Of a DNA stretch of 64,000 bases, positions 27,190 to 39,300 are shown piece by piece; position 1 is the first letter of the stretch, and the number at the start of each line of letters is the position of its first letter. The stretch is from the NCBI RefSeq assembly GCF_021018895.1, contig NC_079373.1:19847501-19911500 (forward strand), given 5' to 3'. Source of the stretch: Seriola aureovittata (lineage: Eukaryota > Chordata > Actinopteri > Carangiformes > Carangidae). The notes under the pieces are model-generated. The model was not told the origin of the DNA and made no database searches. It saw only the letters and a program-made list of their open reading frames with translations. The position numbers were made by a program, and so were the translations under genes.

Positions 27190-29725
27190 TGCTCAAACAC
27201 ACTAGTACATTCTTCATTATCATTCCAGAGCTGATAGGCTGTAATTATCTGCCTTGGCTCTGATTAGTCTCTCTGTAACAAGCTAATTAGATGGAGCCTT
27301 GTAAAATCATCACCACCATTACCACAGAGACATGGCTGGGAAAGACACCAACAAGCAGGAAGCAAGGAATGTATCTTGCACTGCTCCCCGCAAAGATTTG
27401 ATAGTCAACTAAATGTTAAGTGCTGAAGCTCTGATTTCTTTTTGATTAAGTGCCTTTTAAAGCCCTCTACTTTGCAATAGAATCTTTATCCTTCCTCATT
27501 ATTCATCACGAAAGGATTGTTCCGTCTTACAGGGCAGGATGATCTGGCTTAAACTGCATAAACTGCCGCTGTCGACATTTTAGGAGATAGCATCTGAACA
27601 TTGATTAGTTTCTCTGCCCCCACGATACAGTGGCTATTTATCCAAAACGAACGAATCGTCAGATCTGAGTCAGAACTTTTCTCTCTGCAGAGCAACTTTA
27701 AAGCCTGAGCAGAGAGCTAGATTAATTCTCTCCTCTAGCTTCTTCCTCCCTCTGTTATTATCCCTCTAACAATCCTTTTAGGAGCTGTCACACACTTTAT
27801 AGCTATTGTGTTTCAGTTGTGAACACTCCAGAGCTAGTTTGGTGTGCAACACATTGTATTTTCCATCAAAATGCATCTTAACTGTAAGCCAGTTAAAAAA
27901 GAAATAGGAATTGCGATCTGAGCATCTGTTTCCTGCTTTCCAACTCATTTGAGCGAACGCTAGGTGCTGTAAAGATTTATTATAGCAATTCGTACAGTTT
28001 GAAGACTTCATACCATTTTCTGTATGCATGTGCTTCTCATTACCAACATATAGTTTTTCTATTGTCAGCTGTAATTGACTTTGGATAGACATTATTTTTG
28101 CAGAATATTAGGGAAACCAGCTAAATAAAACTGGTTTGTACAGTGACAGCACATCTGTTGAGTCGGCCCTCAGGGCAGTGAAAGGATGCATCACAAACTC
28201 CTGCTGCTTTTGTCTTGGATTAAAAAGTACATTTATAGCCTGGGGTCACACACAAGAGACCTTTTACATAATGGGATTTGAAATCCATAGTTACTTTTAG
28301 CCCTTCGGTAACTCACCTCAAGTGTGCACTGGCGTGTATGTGTGTGTGTGTGAGAGAGAGAGAGAGATAGGGACTGGAAAAGACATGCTAATGTCAGTTC
28401 CGTCAAGTGTGCAAACATGTGTCTGGGTGTGACGGGACAACTTGCCTTTATGTCAAATCTTTGTGCTTGTGCTTATATCTGTGTGTGCGTGTGTTTGCAT
28501 ATGTGTGTTTGTCCTGGCAGGGGGTCCTTCCTTTTTGGGGAGAGGCAGATGGCCTCTGTGGATCGCAGCCTACTGAACTGTTTGGCAGCCCTTCTGACAT
28601 AATCCTTCATGCTACGTTGACACAAGATCACAGCCAATATTTGTGAAAATAGTGTCTTAGCTCACAATTCTGTGACTCGCTCCAGTTTGCAGGAATAGAT
28701 TCTGCACAAAAGGTGTCCTAGATCGGGACCGTGACAGTGTCAGAATTTTTTTGTGCACATTGTTTCCAGATTGTGTCATGGTATTTAATGTGGATAATGA
28801 TCCCCTACTATCAGTTCCAGCAAAAGGCACGCTACACGCTCCTGTCATAGAGACTGCAACGCAGTTGTACACTGCTTCTCTTTCAGCCCTGCTGTGCACT
28901 CTTGCTGTCTGCCCCAGCTCAGGGTGAGCGAGTTGGTAATTGGATTCCTGGAATCTTCTTATTCTCTCCACTGAGGCAGTGTGCAGGCGACAAAATGCCT
29001 GCAGCCATGAGGCATCATCCCTGGGCCCCTGTGGGAAGATCAAGGTAGCTTTACACGGACTTGGTAGATGAGACTGTGGTTGAGGCTCCCTCCCATGGGA
29101 ACCTGGATATCTGGATGCATGTATGGGATCGTTGATGGAGAATGGATGGATGACATCATGTCCACCAACCTCCACCACTGGCAGCTTTCCCGACATCCAC
29201 TCACAACATTCTTCCCAAACCCGGCAGCTAGGGGGAAGTAGAGGGAAGTGGAACAATATGTGTGGTCATTGACTTTGACCAAAGCTCTGCAGATACAAAA
29301 ATTACTGAGATATATTCTAATCCTGCAGCATTATGTTTTGCCATCTAGTGGAGAACGCTTATGTCTCACATACCTGTACCCTTAGTTGACTCGCTGCTTG
29401 TCGGTGCTTTGGATTCCCCTGGCTGCTTGTCTCCCCTCTACACACACAGTTACATGACAGCTGTCACTTTCAGTAACCAGAGCTCCGTCACTATCTTTGC
29501 ACCATCCCCCAGGCCCAGACTGGTACCTGAACAAGGTGAAGCTGAAGATCATCGATGTCAATGACAACGTCCCTGAGTGGAATATGAAGCCGTACCCTTA
29601 CCAGGCTGTAGTGTCCCCTGAGGCCCCAGCAGGAGCATTTGTCTACCAGCTCCAGGCTCATGATGGGGATGAGGGCAAAAGTGGAGAGGTGGAGTACTTT
29701 TTGTCGGATGGTAAGCTTTCCGCTG

Positions 29726-29772
<47 letters not shown>

Positions 29773-30210
29773 ACACATACACAAGATGTATAAGAGGAAA
29801 AGGTATTAAAATAGGTTTTCTTGTTAAAATAGGTTGACAGGCTGTAGAGCCTTCGAAATAAATCCATCTAGTCAGACACCAGCACAGTCAGTCAGACAGA
29901 CAGCCACAGGCGTTCACACATTCATTCATGCATTCATACACTCTTTAGGTGTCCATTAGTTTCTGTGTCTCTCTGTCACCCTGTCTCTCTCTGCCTCTGT
30001 ATCTCCATCCCTCTCTTTCTCTCTCTCGCTCTCTCTCTCTCTCATTCTCTCTCTCTTCCTTCTACACACACATATACACACATACGCAATCACAGACACA
30101 GCCAGAGGCCTTCACACATTTGTTTATGCACTTATCATGCACTCTTGTCTATCTGTCTGCTTCTCTCTGTTTCATACACACAGAGTCATGCGAACACACC
30201 ACACACACAT

Positions 30211-30302
<92 letters not shown>

Positions 30303-33300
30303 GGGCTTTTGGAAGTCAGCCAGAGTAGTAGACCCCCTGGTGGTTGAAGGGATAGAGGTTTGTTGGCATGTCAAAGATGGGGGGATGTGCTAATCTTGCC
30401 AACAGGGCTTCACAAAACACTACCAACTTCCCTCTGACTCGTGTTAGTCCATCGCACAGCTCCCTTATGTGACTTAAACCACAGTTACCACAAGGTACCC
30501 ATGCTCTATATGGCCATGCTAAGAACTCATATAAGCAGGAGGTTTGCCTCTAAAGGCTTGTACAAACTAAACAGTTTCCCTTCAAAGTAATCTAGACCCA
30601 ATTTCAAGATTTCACATGTATTAACAACCCTCTTATCCTGTGCTTAACTTTTAAGACCTCAAGAGGATGAGAGGAGCTGGCCTTTTGATGAGTGAGGTCA
30701 GCCTGTCTGACCCCATTTTTTTGTATTTAACAGTACTGAAAAACCTATTTAGATCTTTTATTTAAAGCTGCCCTGTGGAGTTTTCTTTAAACAAACAAAA
30801 GCTAGTGTTTGTCACTTAAAAACATTGTGCGGATCCTTGAGGTCTAACAGATGTGTTGACTGCATTTCTTTTCTCATTGAAAATTTGCAAGGCACATTTT
30901 TTAATTATTCAAATCCTGCAATTTTTTGCAAGTAGTCTTCTTCTTGTTCTTCTTCTTCTTCTGCTTCTCTGCCTTTGATGGCCGTTGCATTTATTTGCAC
31001 AGCATTACCACCGACTGTCAATCAACAGAAAAGCATGAAACAAATGGCAAAAAAGTGTGTTTGGTGACCCATTTGCTTGCATGCATGCACATACATCGTT
31101 GTGCAAGATACACAGAACAAACAAATGTGGACTCACTCATAAAACCCTGCTCCATAGCACTACTAGTGGTCAAAAATGCTACAGGGTACCTACTTAATCA
31201 TAAATCAAGGTGCTGCAATCTTTCTAGGAGAGAAGTATTCAAAGTGACAGTATTCACCATACAGCATAATGAATATGGCTACTTTATAAAATGCAAGTCT
31301 TCAAGGACAAGACCCTGGAAAAAGCTGTCGATATATCTTTTGTATATTTTTCATCATTAATAGGAGCCAGTGGACACTAGGTGATACATACAGGGTCGGG
31401 AAGTCAGACAGTACTGAGACAGATTAACACAATATCGGTTTTCATCTTTTCCTGGTATTTATTGGCAAAATGAAAAAAATATAGAATAACATCAGTCTTA
31501 TCCTTTAAAGATGACTGCAGGCTTTTAGCCACTCGTAACAGTACGGAGCATTGTCTTTATGAGTGGGGCTAGTCACGTGCAGCCTCATGCTTGTGCACAA
31601 ACATGTCATGGTGATAGTTTCACACTATGAAAAGTAGGTTGCAAGCTACCAAACATGTAGGTACCAAAATGTTTTTAAAAAATCTGGTTTACTGACAACC
31701 TGTTTAACCTGCAGTGTAATTAATAGTTCTCAATGGATTGTGAAATACTCCCAAGGACAGCCACCCTCAACTATGTTTCTTCAAGCCTGAACTGGAGAGA
31801 TCAGCCAGTCATTCAGTTCTAATAAGAAATAAATACATTTTTAAAAAATACATTGAAATTATTATACAAAAGATCCTGACACACTACCACTCAGAGATTT
31901 CACCTTACAGATGTGAACACATTACCATAATTCTTGCTTAGTGCCAGTCATTATTCTTATAATTATTTGCAAACAAAGGGTATCAGAAAAAAAAATATAG
32001 CCATTGGTTATGAGGAGGAGGATGTAGAGGCTTCCATTGTTGATGGGATAGAGTGAAAGATACTAAATACAAAATGCAGGACACTCCCAGTGCATATGTA
32101 AGAAAGTACCAGTATGCAAAGTGTGACTAATGTCACTAATGCTTTCTTATAGAGAGGCCATTAACACAGCACTCACCTACCTAAACTCTCTCATTCAGGT
32201 TCAACAGGTTGCAACATGAATTATATTATAGAAAAATAAAACTCTATGTGTTGTGGGTCTTAACTCAGCAAGCCTAGCAAGGGAGAGTCACCTATTTTAA
32301 ATTGCCATTTGGGTAACATTTCCGAGTTAGTATTCAAAACGGATCAGTTTTCACCTAAATGTTCTGTGGCTCATATTGGTTAGTATTCAAGCCAGCATTA
32401 TTGAATTACTTTGGATCCAATGCTAGAAAATAATGTCATTGTATTTCCCTGTAGGCGGTGATGGCTGCTTTGCAGTGGAGAAGAACACAGGCCAGGTGGT
32501 GACCACGGGGCTGGTGCTGCAGAGGGACAGAGAATACTTGTTAAGTGTGGTGGCCCTTGACGGCCTGGGCAGCCGCAGTGCCCCTGCCATGCTCTCTGTG
32601 ATGGCAGGAGCCAGAGCACCGCAATTCACCAATATTAGCTACGCCATCTCCATACCAGAGAACACACCTGAAGGACAGCCGTGAGTACTAACATCCGCCC
32701 ACACATACATAAGCAGGGATGAATTAGGGCTGTGTGATACAGGTAACACATCATGATAAATATATATATATGTATACAGTATGTATACAGTGCTGTGAAA
32801 AAGTATTTGCCCCCTTACAGATTTCTTTTGTTTTTGCTTTTTTGTCACACTTTAATGTTTCAGATCATCAAACAAATTTTAATATCAGACAAAGATAACC
32901 TGAGAAAATACAAAAAGCAGTTTTTCAATGATGATTTCATTTATTAAGGGAAAAAAGCTATTCAAACCAACCTGGCCCTATGTGAAAAAGTAATTGACCC
33001 CCCCTTGTTAAATCATGAATTAACTGTGATTAACCACATTCTTTGGAAAGCTGAGTTCAATTTCACTAGCTCCACCCAGGCCTGATTACTGCCAGACTTG
33101 TAGAATCAAGAAATCAATTAAATAGAACCTGTCAGACAAAATGAAGTACGCAAAAAGGTCTCAAAAAGCAACACATCATGCATCGATCCAAAGAAATTCA
33201 AGAACAGATGAGAAACACAGTCATTGACATCTATCAGTCTGGAAAGGGTAACAAAGCCATTTCTAAGGCTTTGGGACCCTCCAGCAAACCATTGTGAGAG

Positions 33301-36300
33301 CCATTATCCACAAATGGAGAAAACATGGAACAGTGGTGAACCTTCCCAGGAGTGGCCGGCCGACCAAAATTACTACAAGAGCGCATTGACAACTCATCCA
33401 GGAGGTCACAAAAGAACCCAGAACAACATCTAAAGCACTGCAGGCCTCACTTGCCTCAGTTAAGGTCAGTGTTCATGATTCAACAATAAGGAAGAGACTG
33501 GGCAAAAATGGCATCCATGGGAGAGTTCCAAGGCGAAAACCACTGCTGACCAAAAAGAACACAAAGGCCCGTCTCACATTTGCCATAAAACATCTTGATG
33601 ATCCCCAAGACTTTTGGGAAAATATTCTGTGGATTGACGAGACAAAAGTGGAACTTTTTGGAAGGTGTGTGTCCCGTTACATGTAGTGTAAAACTAACAC
33701 AGCATTTCAGAAAAAGAACATCATACTTACAGTCAAACATGGTGGTGGTAGTGTGATGGTTGGGGGCTGCTTTGCTGCTTCAGGACCTGGACCTTAGACA
33801 GGCCGTTCATGCTCGAAAACCCTCCAATGTGGCTGACTTAAAACAATTCTGCAAAGAAGCGTGGGCCAAAATTCCTCCACAGTGATGTGAAAGACTCATT
33901 GCCAGTTATCACAAACGCTTGATTGCAGTTGTTGCCGCCAAAGGTGGCACAACCAGTTATTAGGTTTAGGGGGCAATTACTTTTTCACATAGGGCCAGGT
34001 GGGTTTGGATAGCTTTTTTTCCCTTAATAAATGAAATCATCATTGAAAAACTGCATTTTTTTTTTTTTTTATTTAATCAGGTTAACATTGTCTGATAATA
34101 AAACTTGTTTGATCTCAAACATGTAAGTGTGACAAAAAAACTAAAATATATCTATCTATCTCTCTCAATCTCTTTCATATTTCACAATTTGTTTTTTCAG
34201 TTGAAATTTCAGTTGCACTGTATATATTTAACATTTTTCTGAGGTTTTTTTTTTTTTCTTGTTGTTAAACAGTTATTCTGGGGCTTTTATTCAAATGTAG
34301 ACTATTCCCTTGTGGCTATCAGCAAACGCTCCTTGTCAGATTCTTTATTGTTACCTCGATAGGTATAACTGCCTGACTACAGAATAACAATGCAGTCTAA
34401 TGAAAAACAGTATTAAAAATGCAACAAGATTGCTAAACCGTTGTCAGTATACTCGTATATGTAAATTGCCAGGAAATAGAGTGAATGCATGTGTGACAAC
34501 AGGGAGAGTTTTACACTGTACAGCACAGTATGAGAATTAAAACTGACAAGCATGCATGTCTCTTCAAACACCACTCCTGTTATTACTTAATGCAGACCCA
34601 CATTTGTCTAAGGTGTCACTTTTCACATACTATCTGTTAAGACTTTATGAATAATCATATTTTAGCACCAGCACACTCAAGCATCAGTTGACTTACCATC
34701 ATCACACGCCACCAAACTCTCCTAACCATGAAGACAAACATTGATATCTCCATACCAGTATTACATTATGACACAGAACTGACAAGTACTGATTGACCGT
34801 GTTTATAGCACATAGCCAATGGGCCATATGAAAATTGATTTCATTACAGCGCGGTGCTGATGTAGGAAAAGAGGATTTCGATTTCAATTTCACATGTGTG
34901 CAACTGAAATCGAACAGCAACCACTGCTTCCCTTTTTTTCAAAATCACTTTCTCTTTGTTCTGCAGTTTCCTGGTGGTGTTTGCCATTTCCTTCCAGAAG
35001 CAGCCAATCAGCTACAGCCTGCTTATCAATCCCAGCAGCCTTTTCAGCATCAGACAGGAGACGGGGGAGATCAGTTTGACCAGGACGCTGGATTACGAGA
35101 GTGACCAGCGACGTTACCTTCTGATGGTGCGAGCCAGTGAGGAGCCCGGCAGCCTCAGCGCTGCCACGGAGGTTAGTTTAATTAGAGAGCGACACGGGCA
35201 GCGAACATGAGTCATGTAAGAATTCGAAGCACACAGGTCCAGTAACCCCAAAGCTGAGGTGCACTGTGATGTTTTATTATTGCATCTGTCACACAAGCAT
35301 TTACTCTTACTGTTCTGAATTACACTGAAATTTAAAAAACAAAAAAAGGGCTGTATTGCTGAGATTGGTTGTGTTGTGCTCTCCCTATGGGCTTTCACAA
35401 AGCTCTCAGACAGATCAGTTTTCACCTAAATGTTCTGTCGCTCATATCGGCTGACTGAGGGTGTATTAACAGCAATGATCTGATCTCCACGCTGACCTAT
35501 TGACATCACACCACTTGGCGATAACCACAAAGGAGAGGCAGCGAGGTTTGAGGCTGTCTACACGAATGGCACGGCTGAATGGTTTTGAAAGGTTAACAAG
35601 TGGACCGAGTGGCCCAAGTGATTTTTTTTTTTTTTTTCCTGTGGTTTGTTTCACCCTTTTGTTTCTGTGTCTCAGTGAAGTGCTTTCTGTTAAAAGTGTA
35701 ATCTGGAGATGAACTGTATAAAATACAGAACACACTCGGAGGCACTTCGCAAAGAAACTCAAAATCCAAAAACTTGATTCACAAACGAATATTTCTAGAT
35801 AAACTATTCATGAATTCAGTTTCATTTAAATTATTAATTTGAAGATTTTGTTGCCCAATTATCATGTCAGGCGCTCGCTTCCTACCACAGATTTAGTAGG
35901 CAAAAATCTTTCTGCTCAGCAGCATGTTGTGGAGTAGGAGATGGAGACTGGGAAAACCTATCCCAGCTATTTCAGGACTATTACTCAGCTGTCACTTCAC
36001 ACTTTACACACAGTGGTGACAGGGAGCTTGTAGGGCGGAGGGCGGCTAAGGGCCTTTGTCAAAAACACACAGTGAGGCACACACATGCTCAGAACATTTC
36101 TATTTTTGACTCAGGGAAATCATGAAGTGGAAGATAAAGGATGTGTTGAACTGGTAACTTGAGAAACTATGAATGCAATTTAGATTAAGTTTTGAGGTCA
36201 GCTTCCTGTACAGACAATTTCATATGGTTGTCTCCTGGATTTGAGGGTTATTAAAGAGAGGCTAATTTTGTATTATTCTACTCTGATTCTCTCCTCTTCT

Positions 36301-39300
36301 CTCCTCTCTTCTCCTCTCCTCCTCTTATCCCATCATGCTGGCGCTAATCAGGTTCAGGTGTTGATAACGGATGAGAATGATTGTGTCCCAGAGTTCCTCC
36401 AATCCATCTACAGTGTGGATGGAGTCCCTGAGACTGTAACTACGGCAACGTCCCTGCTACAGGGTGAGACTCCTCTGATCCCATATTTCACACCCATCTG
36501 TTTCTTTTTGAAGTGGAGAGAGAAACTATCAAAAAACTCACTTTTCTACAAGAAAACAACAGATGTATTTTGGTTGAAAGCCAAAGATTCAGTCAGTGTT
36601 TTGGCTTTTGGACCCACAATGCTTCCATTTTTACATAGTGAAAGAAACTACATCTTTCAGATCTGCGATCATAATCTCTATTATGCTAAATTAAACTAGC
36701 TGCAAAGACACTATACATTTGATTTATTGTGCGCTGTGTGAATAATGGCATGTAAATTGATCTATTATGGCATGAGGTTACCTTGTAATTGTCAATTATG
36801 AGGTGTATGTGTTGCCATCATGATTGCTTAAATTGTAAAAATGAAGAAACATATTGTGCTGTGGGAGGTGTAGAAATTTACTGTATATCTGTTAATTAGA
36901 TCCGGGTGCTTGTTCCATTATGGCTGATGTATACTACGTTCCTAAAAAAGATCACTGACACTTTTTTTCTCGTTTGCTGCTTGAAAAAAAAAAATTACAC
37001 TTCTGATTGCATTCGTGAGCTTCAGGTGTTTAAAGATACAGTATTTCTGAGTTCCCTTTGCAATATTTAGCATCACCCTAAGATAGAAAAATACCTCAGC
37101 ACGAGTTGTCCACAGTCTGTTATACTTTACTCACTAATACCCTTGAAATCACAGATAATGCACATTGGAAAAAAAAAACAAAAAAAAACAACAACCCATT
37201 ATTCAGGAGTTCAGGCGTATTCTTTCTACATTTTACCTCATTCACTGTTGCAGTTTCTGTCAAATGCTCCTGTGCTTGTGGGACTTCTGTCCCCAATGGG
37301 CTACCATTGGTGATTCCTGGGAATCTCTGGCTGGGCAATTGTTTCGAGTGCATTCTGGCTGAGAAAAATGGAACAAATTTAATCTGAAAACATTCGAATA
37401 CACAGCCCAGAGTGGTAGAAATTGTTGCCACAGCAGAGCCAGCGGCAGGAGAATATGGCACCCAATACAAACCAGCGCATCAAGGAAAAATAATAAAACA
37501 ACCAGTACAGAAAGGAAAATCTCAGCAGAGGAGAGATCAAAGGTATAGAGAGAAAGAAGACAGGGAGTCCTCTGAAAGATCTGTCAGTGGGAAAGTTAGA
37601 TCTCAAAGCCACAAATAGACTGAAGCTGATATACCTTGCAAATGTATGACTTTATAGTTCACCAGTTTCCTCAGACGAATGGCCAGAATGCTCCCAACAA
37701 TTCAGAACTGGTGGGCTGCGCAGCTAACTAATGAAATGTCAAAGATCTGAGGCACAGAGGGAGTGAAATCCCCATTATCCCATCAACCCTGCTTTTACTG
37801 GGCAAAGACACAGATGAACAGGTTACAATGAGGCTATCACTTCAACTTTACCCACTGAGGTTGATGGTAAAAAACATATAAACTGTTAGCACTGGTGACA
37901 GTAGTGAGGTTTAAGGGAAACTTACTCCTTCAGTTCTTTAACATTTAACGAGTCAGTCACATACAGACTATACAAAGAGTGCAGGGTAAATTGCCGGTCT
38001 TCAACTATATTACAAGACATTGAGATGGAAGGAGAATGAAGCATGGAGATACACAGGCTGCAAGTGCCGATGCTTGACACAGAGGAAATAAACACATCAA
38101 AAGAATATGCAATATGCAAGTGTTATGAGCTAGAGGGGAACAGTGAGTATAAGTGAAATTCACCATATAGCAAACTTAGACTTAAATTAGCTTTGCAACC
38201 AAGGGTGTTGATATCTTTGGCTGTAGTCTTAGGAAAAAATCTCATCTCACATTCAAAACAAATCTATAGTTTTTCTGTGTGATTACCTCAGAATGAAATC
38301 ATTTCCAAACAGTCTCTGCAGAAAATACAACTCGTTCATTTCACTGAGTCTTTTTGCTGTCTTTAAGCTCATTTTTGCAAATGATGGTAATCATTCTGGA
38401 GGGCTAGAAGACTGCAGTGCAGTTTGTGTGCTAGTAATTGTAGCTGTCAGAGCTTATGATCTATTACATGTTTAGCAAGGCCATAAAGAGATAATGATCT
38501 ACACAGATGTCAACATATTCATCAGCTGATGCCATCTCATCAGCTCTTTTCGATTAACTGTTAATTGATGGTCCTTGTGTGATGTCTTCCCTCCCGTCAC
38601 AGTGTTAGCCACGGACTGTGACTCGGGGTTAAACGCTGAGCTCACCTATTACACCCTGAGCCCGGACTTCAGCATTTCACCCCATGGGACCGTTTTCCCC
38701 GCGGGCCGGCTGGACTATGAGAGGCCTAACCATCTGTATGAATTTGTGGTGATGGCAGTGGACAGCGGGGATGAGCCTCATTCTGGCACTGCCACGGTCC
38801 GTGTGAGGATGGCAAACGTCAATGACGAGGATCCTGAATTCTCACAGCCAATGTGAGCAGCTTTATTACTTATACTTCCAATACACCTACACAGTCTTTT
38901 CATAAACCGTGTAATTCCTCCATCATTTTCCCTGTTAATGCTGGGCATAATCATTTGTAGTTTATTTTGAGTCTATTTTTTTTTTTTTACCTACACCAAA
39001 CAAGAATTTCTTATTTTAATAATCTTACCTCCAAAATCAGGACCAAGATTTTAAGAGAAAGTTGTAATAATTGTAGTAATTGACAGTAATACCTGCTTAT
39101 TGAGGACTCCAATTTATATATTGGAATAAAAACAGTGCAAGGCCAAGACACAAAAGTGAGTAGATCAATAAGCTATTAGAAAAAGTATTCAGTGTTTGTT
39201 TGTGTCCTTGTATGTTATTGAGTTTAAACAACACAATAAGTTTATTTGCAAGATGCCAAAGGTGCACTTATGAATATCTGAATTGTTACTGTAGGCCATA

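Larger units (their letters stand above)
5050..29512 (+). other. Intron 1, 24.5 kb
   Basis: The intron runs from gtgtgt at 5050 to ...cccccag at 29512. It contains no supported coding exon of the cadherin. It holds a LINE remnant (about 16790-17870), a Harbinger remnant (about 21990-22815), a 708-bp TIR element (24839-25546), another interspersed repeat (about 10571-11131), a pentanucleotide array (16071-16294) and other microsatellites, each listed separately. Between these I see only AT-rich unique-looking DNA. A long first intron after the signal-peptide exon is a common place for enhancers, but none can be called from sequence alone. Confidence 0.8.
29711..32454 (+). other. Intron 2
   Basis: Contains two CA-rich arrays (29728-29784 and 30191-30300), a CT-rich stretch near 29970-30060 and a probable dispersed repeat near 30767-31110. 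It also holds one copy of a 38-bp sequence repeated in intron 4 (32342-32379). I see no coding exon. The acceptor is ctgtag at 32454. Confidence 0.75.

Noticed and set aside
30926..31360. 144-codon open frame on + in intron 2
   Set aside because: No homology recognised, lies in repeat-like DNA with a CTT-rich start, and does not fit the phase of neighbouring cadherin exons.
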